From NCBI RefSeq assembly GCF_001293775.1, contig NZ_LGLN01000033.1, positions 201,808-257,585 of the forward strand: 55,778 nt of DNA. Reading direction: 5' to 3'. This DNA comes from Pseudomonas syringae pv. cilantro (lineage in GTDB: Bacteria > Pseudomonadota > Gammaproteobacteria > Pseudomonadales > Pseudomonadaceae). Positions 36,694-45,215 of this stretch are shown here, piece after piece (within the stretch, counting starts at the first letter, position 1; the number at the start of each line of letters is the position of its first letter). The position numbers and the translations under genes were made by a program. The notes below the pieces were generated by a model. That model saw only the letters and a program-made list of their open reading frames with translations. It was not told the DNA's origin and searched no databases.

Positions 36694-37452
36694 TCAATCT
36701 GTCGTTGGTTTGTATCCCGTCAGCATTTTCAAGACTTCGCCATGTGAACCGCTTGCTTCAGCAAACCGCAACGGCTTGGCGCGTTCGACGACCAGTTCTT
36801 GTGGGGTCGGAGAGGTCTTGAGCAGTTCAAAGATTTCGTCCAGAAACTCCTCCAACGGCATCGCATGCTCGTCATTTTCTTGCCCAAGCAACGTGGTACG
36901 CACGCCCGGCGGTGCCAGCTCGATAACCTCGACCGGCGAGCCTTCCAGCTGCACCCGCAGGCTTTGAGTGAACGAATGAACGGCCGCTTTGGTTGCGCTG
37001 TAGGTCGGTGTGGCGGGCAGCGGGACGAATGCCAGCGCCGAACTGACATTGATGATCGTTGCATTGGGCTGCTTGAGCAGATGCGGCGTAAATGCATACA
37101 CCATGCGAATCGTGCCAAGCAGGTTCGTGGTCACAATGTCTTCGGCTGTGCTCAGGTTGTGCGGATCAGTCAGATCCTCCCAGTGCATGATGCCTGCGTT
37201 GTTGATCAGAACATTCAGATGCGGATGGCTGATCGCAAGCGCCTCGCTGTTGCGCTGGATGGATTGTGGATCGGAGACGTCCAGCACTACGGATTCAATA
37301 CCCGGATGTTCCGACACTATCTTGTCCAGCAGAGCTTTGCGACGCCCTGCGATGATGACTTTATTGCCCGCCTTGTGAAGCCTGAGCGCAAGGCCAAGGC
37401 CTATGCCTGAGGTGCCGCCAGTAACCAGAATCGTATTGCCAGTGCTGTTCAT
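36694..37452 (-). CDS. Short-chain dehydrogenase (DltE-like)
   Basis: This SDR has 252 residues. TGGTSGIG is the cofactor motif at about 11-18, NNAG is near 85, the Ser is in NVSSALAF, and Tyr and Lys are in TYSATKAAV near 152-156. The region after it (MPLEEFLDEIFELL) resembles the DltE/YgfF-like oxidoreductases. The substrate is unknown. The ATG at 37452 is preferred; upstream codons would overlap the operators. It is divergent from the TetR gene, and two palindromes in the gap imply repression by that TetR protein. Confidence 0.93.
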   Translation of the reverse strand: MNSTGNTILVTGGTSGIGLGLALRLHKAGNKVIIAGRRKALLDKIVSEHPGIESVVLDVSDPQSIQRNSEALAISHPHLNVLINNAGIMHWEDLTDPHNLSTAEDIVTTNLLGTIRMVYAFTPHLLKQPNATIINVSSALAFVPLPATPTYSATKAAVHSFTQSLRVQLEGSPVEVIELAPPGVRTTLLGQENDEHAMPLEEFLDEIFELLKTSPTPQELVVERAKPLRFAEASGSHGEVLKMLTGYKPTTD

Positions 37453-37478
37453 AGTAAACTCCGGAAATAATAGGTAAG

Positions 37479-37492
37479 CGGACAATTGTCCG
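37479..37492. promoter_or_regulatory. Probable TetR operator 1
   Basis: CGGACAATTGTCCG is a perfect 14-base palindrome, 27 bases upstream of the SDR start codon. It shares CGGACA/TGTCCG arms with a second site at 37506-37519, centre to centre 27 bases apart, in the gap between the divergent SDR and tetR genes. Autoregulation plus control of the SDR is inferred. Confidence 0.8.
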
Positions 37493-37505
37493 TATCGAAA
37501 CTTAC

Positions 37506-37519
37506 CGGACAGCTGTCCG
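37506..37519. promoter_or_regulatory. Probable TetR operator 2
   Basis: CGGACAGCTGTCCG is a perfect 14-base palindrome with the same six-base arms as operator 1 and a different centre. It lies 33 bases upstream of the tetR ATG. A pair of identical half-sites outside coding sequence is strong evidence for real operators. Confidence 0.8.
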
Positions 37520-37551
37520 TTTAGCAATGCGCCCAAGGAAAATCTTTGCTC

Positions 37552-38145
37552 ATGAATGACGAGTTGGTGATGCGTTCTGACGCCAGGAAAAACCGCGAGC
37601 GGATACTGGAGGTCGCGGTAGTAGAGCTGACTCGCGATCCTGCTGTGGCGCTAAGCGCGATTGCGAAGAAGGCCGGGGTGGGGCAGGGGACTTTTTATCG
37701 CCACTTTCCTACTCGAGAGAAACTGGTATTCGAGGTTTATCAATTCGAAATGCAGCAAGTGGCTTCACTGGCAGAACAACTGCTCGCCACCAGGCCACCC
37801 AAGGAGGCGCTCCGGGAGTGGATGGACCACCTCGTTGAATATGCAATGACCAAGGCGGGTCTCGCCACCGCTATCCGGCAGGCCGCGTCTGTTTATGAAT
37901 TTCCGGGGCAGTCCGGATACGCACCCGTTCAGTCGGCAGCCGAGCTGCTCTTGCGGGCCAATGAAGCTGCTGGAACGATTCGCAGCGGGGTGACTACCGA
38001 CGACTTTTTTCTCGCCATTGCAGGCATATGGCAAGTTGATTCTCAAGGCGAATGGCGCTCACGTATCGCCAGATTGATGAACCTGGTGATGGATGGCTTA
38101 TGTGCGGGCAGCCCCGAAAGCTTGAACAAGAGCGCTCAGCTTTAA
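37552..38145 (+). CDS. TetR/AcrR-family regulator
   Basis: This regulator has 197 residues. The N-terminal HTH is ALSAIAKKAGVGQGTFYRHFPTREKLV (about residues 35-60), and a helical ligand-binding domain follows with no recognisable ligand signature. It starts MNDELVMRSDARKNRERI at the ATG 37552; a TTG two codons earlier is open but less likely. It is divergent from the SDR gene and very probably binds the two palindromes between them. The partner SDR may modify or produce the inducer (inference). Confidence 0.93.
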   Translation: MNDELVMRSDARKNRERILEVAVVELTRDPAVALSAIAKKAGVGQGTFYRHFPTREKLVFEVYQFEMQQVASLAEQLLATRPPKEALREWMDHLVEYAMTKAGLATAIRQAASVYEFPGQSGYAPVQSAAELLLRANEAAGTIRSGVTTDDFFLAIAGIWQVDSQGEWRSRIARLMNLVMDGLCAGSPESLNKSAQL

Positions 38146-38161
38146 AACCGCAAACCCTGAC

Positions 38162-38187
38162 GTCATGCCGTATTTGAACGGCATGAC
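38162..38187. terminator. Hairpin between convergent tetR and transporter genes
   Basis: GTCATGCCGT (38162-38171) and ACGGCATGAC (38178-38187) form a perfect 10-bp stem with a 6-base loop. It sits 17 bases after the tetR stop and 17 before the end of the convergent transporter gene. The position suits a shared bidirectional terminator, but there is no T tract. Confidence 0.55.
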
Positions 38188-38203
38188 CGGGGCGCGCTGA
38201 ACG

Positions 38204-39511
38204 TTATTTTTGCGCCAGCACTGCCTTTCTCGCCGCTTTTTCATTGTTCATGGCGGCGATTTCACGCGCGCAGGTCTCGGCATCGAACGAGTTGTCCCAC
38301 TTCGCGATCGCGAGGGTGCCGATACCGTTGCCAATCAGGTTGGTCACGGCCCGGGCTTCGTTCAGGAACCGGTCAATGCCCAACAGCAAAACCAGCCCTA
38401 CCAGCGGAATGGAGTGGATGGTGGTCAATGTCGCAGCCAGCGTCACGAATCCCGCACCGGCCACGCCCGCCGAGCCTTTGGACGTCAGCAGGAATACACC
38501 GAGCAGAATCATCTGATCCACAAAGGTCAGGGGCGTGTTGGTGGCCTGAGCGATGAAGATGGCGGCCATGGTGAGATAGATGCAGGTGCCGTCCGCATTG
38601 AAGGTGTACCCGGTAGGCAACACCATGCCCACAACCGATTTTTTGCAGCCCAGTTTTTCAAGCTTGACCATCATGTGCGGCAGTACCGCTTCGGTTGAAC
38701 AGGTGCCCAGCGTGATGAGAATTTCATCCTTGAAATACCGAAGAAACTGCATGAGCGGCATGCCAGACCATCTGGCAACCGTACCCAGCACAACCACGAT
38801 AAAAATCAACGTGGTGATGTAGAGCGCAACCAGCAACTGACCGAGTGACAGCAACGTACCAATCCCGTACTTGCCGATAGTGAATGCCATACCGGCACCC
38901 GCACCAATCGGCGCCAGGCGCATGACCATCGCGACAATTCTGAACAGACCTTGCAGGAACAGATCGATGGTATTGATCAGCGGCTTGCTGGTTTCGCCCA
39001 TTTGAACCAGGGCAACGCCCATCAATACCGACAGCAAAATAACTTGCAGCATGACGCCATTCGAGAATGCGCCCATGAACGTGTGCGGGATAATGTTGAG
39101 AAAGAAATCAACTGTACCGCCTTGCTCGCTGGCCGCTTGGCTGTACTTGCTGATAGCACTTCCATCGAGCGCGCCGACGTTGATGTTCATCCCGACGCCC
39201 GGCTTGACGATGTTGACCACAACAAGGCCGATGACCAGTGCAATGGTGGAAAGAATCTCGAAGTAGATCAGCGCTTTTACGCCGATCCGCCCGACTTCTT
39301 TGATACTGCCCATCTTCGCAATACCGACAACGACCGTGCCGAAAATAATGGGGGCCAAAAGCATCTTGATCAGTTTGATAAAGCCATCGGCAAAGGGTTG
39401 GAGCCTGGCGCCGATATCGGGCATGAAGTAACCGATGGCGGCACCTACCACGATGCCGATCAGCACTTGCACATACAGCTGGCCATACCAGCGGGATTTG
39501 GAGATTTCCAC
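38204..39511 (-). CDS. dctA: C4-dicarboxylate/cation symporter, DctA family (probable D-tartrate uptake)
   Basis: This is a 435-residue DAACS-family inner-membrane symporter, close to E. coli DctA (428). Family signatures are visible: MLLAPIIFGTVVVGIAKMG near 50-68, TLGTCSTEAVLPHMM (serine-rich substrate loop) near 270 and LPTGYTFNADGTCIYLTMAA near 300. The start is a GTG at 39511 with AGGTG upstream. It lies 103 bases downstream of the D-tartrate dehydratase gene on the same strand, so transport of tartrate is the likely job. A second, general dctA probably exists elsewhere in the genome. The symbol refers to the family, not to demonstrated specificity. Confidence 0.92.
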   Translation of the reverse strand: MEISKSRWYGQLYVQVLIGIVVGAAIGYFMPDIGARLQPFADGFIKLIKMLLAPIIFGTVVVGIAKMGSIKEVGRIGVKALIYFEILSTIALVIGLVVVNIVKPGVGMNINVGALDGSAISKYSQAASEQGGTVDFFLNIIPHTFMGAFSNGVMLQVILLSVLMGVALVQMGETSKPLINTIDLFLQGLFRIVAMVMRLAPIGAGAGMAFTIGKYGIGTLLSLGQLLVALYITTLIFIVVVLGTVARWSGMPLMQFLRYFKDEILITLGTCSTEAVLPHMMVKLEKLGCKKSVVGMVLPTGYTFNADGTCIYLTMAAIFIAQATNTPLTFVDQMILLGVFLLTSKGSAGVAGAGFVTLAATLTTIHSIPLVGLVLLLGIDRFLNEARAVTNLIGNGIGTLAIAKWDNSFDAETCAREIAAMNNEKAARKAVLAQK

Positions 39512-39614
39512 GGAAGCACCTCATTTTATTGTTGTGATGGGCATGTGGCCTGGTGTCAGCAGGTAAAGCCTGCGTCTGCGGCCGCTGGCGAAAGGGGCCG
39601 CAGAGCGAGGTTGA

Positions 39615-40784
39615 TCAGCCTTCGCCCAGTTCGCGCATGACGGCGTACAAGGCGGACTTGGCTTCGAAACCAACCCCCGGAATATCCGGCAGGCCGACAT
39701 AGCCGTTTTCTACCTTGATCCCGTCTGCGAAACCGCCGAAAGGCTGGAACACGTCGGGGTAGGACTCGTTGCCGCCCAAGTGCAAGCCGGCGGCGATATT
39801 CAGGGACATCTGATGGCCGCCGTGCGGAACCACGCGGCGCGAAGACCAACCCATTTCTTCCATCACCTTGAGGGTGCGCATGTACTCCACAAGCCCGTAG
39901 GACAAAGCGCAGTCGAACTGCAGAAAGTCTCGATCGGGACGCATGCCGCCGTGGCGCAGAAGGTTGCGGGCATCCTGGTGAGAGAACAGGTTTTCCCCGG
40001 TCGCCATGGGCAGTTCATAGTGATTGGCCAGCTCGGCCTGCAACGCGTAGTCCAGCGGATCGCCGACTTCTTCGTACCAGAAGAGGTTGTACTTTTTGAT
40101 GGCTTCGGCATAAGCGATGCCGGTCTGAAGATCGAAGCGACCGTTGGCATCGACCGCCAGTCGACGACCGTCCCCGACCACTTCAAGCACCGCTTCGATG
40201 CGACGGATATCTTCGTCCAGTGGCACCGCACCGATCTTCATCTTGACGACGTCGTAGCCACGATCCAGATAGCTCTGCATTTCTGCCTTGAGCTTGGTCT
40301 GGTCTTTGCCAGGGTAGTAATAGCCACCGGCCGCATAGACCCAGACCTTGTCATCCGCCACGCCGTCGCGATAGCGGTCAGCCAGCAGGCGATAGAGCGG
40401 TTTGCCTTCAATCTTGGCCACGGCATCCCATACCGCCATGTCGATGGTGCCCACCGCGACCGAGCGCTCGCCGTGGCCGCCCGGCTTCTCGTTGGTCATC
40501 AGCGCTTTCCAGATGGCGAACGGGTCCAGGTTGTCGTTTTCAGGGTCGACGAGGGTGTCCGGATCAGCTTCGGTAATCCGCGCCAGAAAGCGATCACGCA
40601 TCAACGCGCCTTGACCGTAGCGGCCATTGGAGTTGAAGCCGTAGCCGATAACAGGTTTGCCGTCGCGAATCACATCAGTGATGACCGCCACGACCGAGCA
40701 GGTCATTTTCGAGAAATCGATATAGGCGTTGGCAATGGGCGAGGCAATGGAAACGGTTTTTTCACGAATGTCTACGATGCGCAT
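39615..40784 (-). CDS. tarD: D(-)-tartrate dehydratase TarD
   Basis: This enolase-superfamily enzyme dehydrates D-tartrate to oxaloacetate. It has 389 residues, the same as the Bradyrhizobium enzyme, and by memory resembles it closely (GYGFNSNGRYGQG, NEKPGGHGERSVAVGTIDMAVWD, MATGENLFSHQDARNLLR, PHGGHQMSLNIAAGL). Expected active-site residues are present: KxK at 181/183, metal ligands Asp212, Glu238 or Glu239, and Glu264, and His321. It stands in a locus with a dicarboxylate transporter downstream and a divergent LysR regulator. Strains with this locus can use tartrate from plants, especially grape (established for the pathway; use by this strain is inferred). Confidence 0.93.
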   Translation of the reverse strand: MRIVDIREKTVSIASPIANAYIDFSKMTCSVVAVITDVIRDGKPVIGYGFNSNGRYGQGALMRDRFLARITEADPDTLVDPENDNLDPFAIWKALMTNEKPGGHGERSVAVGTIDMAVWDAVAKIEGKPLYRLLADRYRDGVADDKVWVYAAGGYYYPGKDQTKLKAEMQSYLDRGYDVVKMKIGAVPLDEDIRRIEAVLEVVGDGRRLAVDANGRFDLQTGIAYAEAIKKYNLFWYEEVGDPLDYALQAELANHYELPMATGENLFSHQDARNLLRHGGMRPDRDFLQFDCALSYGLVEYMRTLKVMEEMGWSSRRVVPHGGHQMSLNIAAGLHLGGNESYPDVFQPFGGFADGIKVENGYVGLPDIPGVGFEAKSALYAVMRELGEG

Positions 40785-40883
40785 GACGGGCTCCTCTTGT
40801 TGTTCGTGGAGTCACGTTATGCGTTGCGACACCACCCGCCCAATGCTATTAATGCCGCACCCTATGCACAGAAGGCATGGCCC

Positions 40884-41759
40884 GTGGAACTGGTTTGGCT
40901 CGAAGATCTTTCAGCGCTCGCGGAGTACGGCAGTTTTGTGCGCGCCGCTGAAGCACGGCATGTTACCCAGCCAGCCTTCAGCCGCAGAGTTCGGTCCCTG
41001 GAAAACTGGATGGGGGTTCAGCTGTTTGTGCGCACGCCACAAGGCGCAACCCTTACCGAGGCCGGCCGGCAGATTTTGCCCAGTGCCCAGGAAGCTGCCC
41101 GACATTTGTACCGAATGCGCAGCGAGGCCCAAGAGGTGGCCGGAGTAGCCGCCAGGTCACTGCAGTTCGCCGCAACGCACTCCCTGTCGTTCACGTTTTT
41201 CCCCAAGTGGCTCAGAAACGCCGGAAACGGTGCGCCGATCGAGGCCGTGCAACTGCATTCGGACAGCATGGCGGTCTGTGAGCAGATGCTGATCCATGGC
41301 CAAGTGCAGTTCCTCCTCTGCCACCGCCACCCCGACGTCCCTCCGTTGCTAGCACCCGATCAGTTCGTCAGCAAGAAAGTGGGCGAGGACGTTCTCGTTC
41401 CGCTTGCCAGCGCCTCCGCCAACGTAGGCACCTCACCCGCGGCGCTACCCTACCTCGCGTACACCCACGAATCCGGACTGGGACGCATCGTCGCCCACCG
41501 ACTGCGCGGCAAGGAAGATTACCTGCACCTCAAACCGCTGTTCAGCAGCCACCTTGCGGCGGTGCTCATGTCCATGGCGTTGGAAAGCAAAGGAGTGGCG
41601 TGGCTGCCCAAGAGCCTCACCGAACAGGAGGTGCTGGACGGGCGTTTGGTCAGGGCACTCGATGAGAGCTGGGATATACCGTTGGAGATTCATTTGACCA
41701 GGCCGAAGGCAATTCTTAGCCAGTCGGCGGAAGCGTTCTGGGGGAGGGCGGGGTGGTGA
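40884..41759 (+). CDS. LysR-family regulator of the D-tartrate locus
   Basis: This regulator has 291 residues and an N-terminal HTH (ELVWLEDLSALAEYGSFVRAAEARHVTQPAFSRRVRSLE) of the type with a Trp after the start. The start is a GTG at 40884 with AAGG 9 bases upstream; the frame continues upstream but overlaps tarD on the other strand. It is divergent from tarD with 99 bases between, the usual layout for a LysR activator of a catabolic operon, with D-tartrate or a related acid as probable inducer (inference). Confidence 0.9.
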   Translation: MELVWLEDLSALAEYGSFVRAAEARHVTQPAFSRRVRSLENWMGVQLFVRTPQGATLTEAGRQILPSAQEAARHLYRMRSEAQEVAGVAARSLQFAATHSLSFTFFPKWLRNAGNGAPIEAVQLHSDSMAVCEQMLIHGQVQFLLCHRHPDVPPLLAPDQFVSKKVGEDVLVPLASASANVGTSPAALPYLAYTHESGLGRIVAHRLRGKEDYLHLKPLFSSHLAAVLMSMALESKGVAWLPKSLTEQEVLDGRLVRALDESWDIPLEIHLTRPKAILSQSAEAFWGRAGW

Positions 41760-41788
41760 TGTGGTCGTCGGTATCGTCCGTGTGGTGT

Positions 41789-41983
41789 TCAGTCGGAGTA
41801 TGTGGCGGTGATTTGCTTCGACTCTAGAAGCGCACGCATCTCGGCCATGACCTGATCGTGTGGGATATTGGGGGCTGGATCGTTGATTGAAGCCGAGACC
41901 TGTGTACGAAACCATTTGTCGTGGGTGGCGGATGGTTCTTCAGTTTCAAGTTCTGGCACGATTGGAGAAATCCTAGCATTCAT
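41789..41983 (-). CDS. Orphan antitoxin-like protein (RelB/stability-determinant family)
   Basis: This 64-residue protein begins MNARISPIVPELETEEPSAT, followed by DKWFRTQVSASINDPAPN and PHDQVMAEMRALLESK. This is the pattern of the small stability-determinant antitoxins that are normally followed at once by a RelE/ParE toxin gene. Here the stop is 30 bases from the end of the tartrate LysR gene, so no toxin gene fits downstream, and none was found upstream. It is therefore an orphan or a remnant. The ATG at 41983 has AGGAG 7 bases upstream. Confidence 0.75.
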   Translation of the reverse strand: MNARISPIVPELETEEPSATHDKWFRTQVSASINDPAPNIPHDQVMAEMRALLESKQITATYSD

Positions 41984-42443
41984 GGTCAAGCTCCTTTTGA
42001 TGTGAGTCCATTTTGAGCGCTCAGTTGCGCATTGTCTGTGCCTTTCAGCCTTAACGTTCTGTAGGAAACGTCTCTGCCGTTTGCGTGGTAGGGGGCAACT
42101 GATTCCGGCGGATTTCGGGTCCTGAGTATGCTAACGAATTCGAAGAAACGGGTGTCGTTCGATGTGATGGCTGGCTCGAGTTTGCCAAAGCTGGTCGTGC
42201 GAGGTTGAAGCTTTAGCTCAGTGGAGGTAAAGCTGAGTGTAGATCCTGTGAGTCGTATATTCCTTCCTGACATTGGCGATCTACTGATTTAACGACGCGG
42301 TTTTTGGGCGGTACGTTTACATTAAGTGGATTGCCAGCCAACTGACACGGTGACCGAAGCGAAGTGCAACCTTCGCTCCAGCAACAATAGCCGCCTAGCT
42401 TACCGTAGATGTCTTCGATGCTCGGAAGGTCTGACGGTGTGCG
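41984..42443. other. Gene-poor stretch between the antitoxin and the RloC-like gene
   Basis: There is no convincing gene. A 95-codon frame on the minus strand (41986-42273) starts with ATG, lacks a ribosome site and has no recognisable family. The sequence is more AT-rich than the backbone, and AGCTTTA...TAAAGCT (about 42212-42235) forms a small inverted repeat. The stretch may contain the promoter of the antitoxin gene or remnants of a lost gene. Confidence 0.5.
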
Positions 42444-45050
42444 TCAAGCAACTCGCTTTGCGTAATTCTCCATCCAATCCGCAAGCAACTGCATATCGGC
42501 TTCGAGCTGAACCAGCTCAGGTGGCACGGCGGGTAGATCGTCTGCCTGCGAATGCTCATACACCGAATACCTAGTCATCAAGTCGTCGATCAGATCACAG
42601 TCTTCTTGAGTGATATTGCTAAGCTGCCTGAGTAGACCTTTGGTCATGACCTCTCGACGGAATCGCAGCACGACGTTGTTCAGCATCACTACCTCAACAG
42701 TGCGTTCCACGATGATCCGGAAGTCACTGCAAACACTTTTGGCCATGATGTCGTAGCTATCGACATCGCCTTCACTCTGGTGCTTTTTGAGGCGAGGTAA
42801 AGTCTCTTTCAGTAGTTTGTTGATTGCTGATTTTGGTTTCGAGTCGCGAGCACTTTGCCCGGTCAGAATGCCGGATGTTTTGTCTAGGCGTCGAAGCGTC
42901 TGGACTACGTGGAGCACGTCCAGAAGATCTGGATTGTCTTTCACTTTTTTCACAGCACTATCCAGCAGGGTGACCAAGGACAGCCTGTGTGTGAAGATGA
43001 TCACCTGACGGGTCTGTGCCAAATCGACCAGGCGCGCGACAACTCGCTCTTCAAAGTCTTGATCGAGTGAGGAGATCGGATCGTCAAATATAAACGGCGC
43101 TACCTGATTCGAACCGGTGATATCGGCCAGAAATGCAGCCAAGGCCACAATTCGTGTTTCACCTTCACTGAGAATTTGTTCTGGCGGGCGGGTTCCTTTC
43201 GCACCAACAAGCGTCAGTCCGAACGTCGTCCTGCCTTTACCGACTGTCTTGCTTTGGGGGGCTACGGGCAACCTTGAGCCGCCCAGTAGCTTGAGTTCTG
43301 CTGCAAAGCGAGTTTGGTAGCCGGCCTCCACCTCGGATTTCGCTAGGTCGTTGTTCTTGCTCGTCAGTGTGTTGGTCGCGGTCAGTCGGATGGCCTTACC
43401 GTACAGGTCAACTGCCAATAGCCGGTCACGTTCGGCCAAGATGGCGGGTTTGTTTTGTGCCAACCACTGCATGCCTCTCAGCTTGCGAAGTTTGTCTTCC
43501 ATCTGCTGCCGTTTGCCGTTCTGCAGCAGGTCGCTCAACGATTTTTCTTCGATGGCGAGTTGCTCGGTTTGTACGGCCAAAGCTTGATCTACCGGTGACC
43601 AGTCGAACGCAGAAATCTCTTTGGTTTGCTCAGCGGTGTCGAGATCGGTGCGCCTTTTCAACAAGGCTATGTACAGATCGTTGGCCTGCTGTTGTTCCAG
43701 TTTGAGCAGAGCCATATGAGCTTGCCATCCTTGTTCATCTGGCAACGAGGGCACGGCTCGGAGTAAACGCTGATAACTGCCATCTGCCTCTTTAGCTGCC
43801 TTCTCCAACCCCTCGGTGACGAACTGCTCGAAGTGCAGCAATCGAGTGCTGGCGTCTTCATTGAGTTCCTGCTGACAGAGCACGCACTTTGCCTCCTCAC
43901 CAATAACGGGGAATGGTTGGTCGGGGTAAGCGTGAGTTTGAGAGAACAACCGTGCCTGTGCCCAAAGCTGCTGCCATACAGCTTCGCCCACCCCTTCAAG
44001 CGGTGTCTCAGCAAAAAGCTGCTGAGCAGATTTCTGGGCGGCTTGGCGCTTTAGCTTTGTATCGGAGTGGGCACTCACGATTATCTTTGCTACGTCGTCA
44101 GAAAGCTTTTCCTTGAGTTGACTCATGGCTGACCGAACGGATGCCAACCCCTGCTTTTCTTTGTTGATTGAAGCCAATCTTCCAGCGATGTCCTTCTGGG
44201 CTAGCGCACCTTCTGTGGCGATTCGGTCGGCATCTAGCTCTTGGGTGAATAAACACGTTTTGTCGATGGCTGCGTTAGTGGTCGTCGACTTAAGACTGGC
44301 AAGCCAGCGACTCTCGTCGGTCACTCCGAGATATGCAGGAAATTGCGGTAATGCGCTTAGCAACGCATTTTTCGACGCTGTGAGGTGCTGATTGACCTTG
44401 TCTGACACAGCGATCAATGACGCTACGAATTTCATCTGGCTTGGCTCGTAGCTGGCCTCGCTTTTACCCATGTACTGGCTAGCCGTTTTGGTGTCGAAGA
44501 TCTGGGCGTGGCGTAGTAGGGGGTCTGCACCCTGGGCAAGCGTCCAGTCGATTGTTCGCTGATTTTCTCCCGCTGAGACCTGGAATTTAGCGCTGCAGGC
44601 CACCGGCTCTTCGACGAAGACGTTAGGGTGAATCTCATCTTTCGACCTTGAGCCGCATGCTTGTTTCAGAAGGCGTGCATACCCGCTTTTTCCCGAACCA
44701 TTTTGGCCGTAGAACACTGTAACGTTGCCGGGGCCAAAAGGTAGCGAAGCACCGGGTTTGATTGCATTCAACCCGTGGACTTCTGATATCCCTTCAATTC
44801 TGATGGCTGGACGATTAGCAGCGAGGGCCAAAGAGCTAGGTGTTACGGTGCCGAAGCCTGGGTCTTGTTCCTTTTTCGATTCGACGATGCAAAGTCGAGC
44901 AAGCTCTGTGATCTGATCATCGGTAGGGGGCTTCTTGGTCTCGATTAGATTCTTGGCAGCTGTCTGCAGCCACCGGTTCCTTTCGCCAAGCCAAGCTTCA
45001 AAGTCGTCGGTAACGGGCGTGCCCAGTCCATTCACATTCGGAACAGCCAT
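42444..45050 (-). CDS. RloC-like SMC ATPase with zinc hook and C-terminal HEPN-type RNase signature
   Basis: This is an 868-residue protein. The Walker A motif GQNGSGKSG is at 115-123, followed by a long, mostly helical middle with CVLC at 390-393 (a Rad50-like zinc hook), the ABC signature LSEGE at 628-632 and Walker B FIFDDPISSLD at 654-664, then THRLSL. The C-terminus has RIIVE (779-783) and RYSVYEH (Arg828-x5-His834), the Rx4-6H arrangement of HEPN ribonucleases. RloC and PrrC anticodon nucleases combine an ABC ATPase with such a domain and kill phage-infected cells by cutting tRNA. The ATG at 45050 has AAGGAG 8 bases upstream. It is in AT-richer DNA beside an IS fragment and hopAF1. RNase activity and target are inferred. 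Confidence 0.8.
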   Translation of the reverse strand: MAVPNVNGLGTPVTDDFEAWLGERNRWLQTAAKNLIETKKPPTDDQITELARLCIVESKKEQDPGFGTVTPSSLALAANRPAIRIEGISEVHGLNAIKPGASLPFGPGNVTVFYGQNGSGKSGYARLLKQACGSRSKDEIHPNVFVEEPVACSAKFQVSAGENQRTIDWTLAQGADPLLRHAQIFDTKTASQYMGKSEASYEPSQMKFVASLIAVSDKVNQHLTASKNALLSALPQFPAYLGVTDESRWLASLKSTTTNAAIDKTCLFTQELDADRIATEGALAQKDIAGRLASINKEKQGLASVRSAMSQLKEKLSDDVAKIIVSAHSDTKLKRQAAQKSAQQLFAETPLEGVGEAVWQQLWAQARLFSQTHAYPDQPFPVIGEEAKCVLCQQELNEDASTRLLHFEQFVTEGLEKAAKEADGSYQRLLRAVPSLPDEQGWQAHMALLKLEQQQANDLYIALLKRRTDLDTAEQTKEISAFDWSPVDQALAVQTEQLAIEEKSLSDLLQNGKRQQMEDKLRKLRGMQWLAQNKPAILAERDRLLAVDLYGKAIRLTATNTLTSKNNDLAKSEVEAGYQTRFAAELKLLGGSRLPVAPQSKTVGKGRTTFGLTLVGAKGTRPPEQILSEGETRIVALAAFLADITGSNQVAPFIFDDPISSLDQDFEERVVARLVDLAQTRQVIIFTHRLSLVTLLDSAVKKVKDNPDLLDVLHVVQTLRRLDKTSGILTGQSARDSKPKSAINKLLKETLPRLKKHQSEGDVDSYDIMAKSVCSDFRIIVERTVEVVMLNNVVLRFRREVMTKGLLRQLSNITQEDCDLIDDLMTRYSVYEHSQADDLPAVPPELVQLEADMQLLADWMENYAKRVA

Positions 45051-45215
45051 CGAGATCTCTCCTTGAAAATACTGCGGAAGATCAAGCATAGACGAGTGGT
45101 GGCTAATTGCTATTTTTACTGCGCCAGCAGCTAGCAGCTCATTATTGAAAGCAAGGCTCACTGAGGGCTTCAGGTGGGCTCGGGTTGGTTGCGCTACTGG
45201 CGCGGTTATGTGCAT

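Noticed and set aside
41986..42273. 95-codon minus-strand frame upstream of the antitoxin
   Set aside because: No ribosome site, no recognised family, and its end overlaps the antitoxin ribosome site; kept only as a note in the gap feature.
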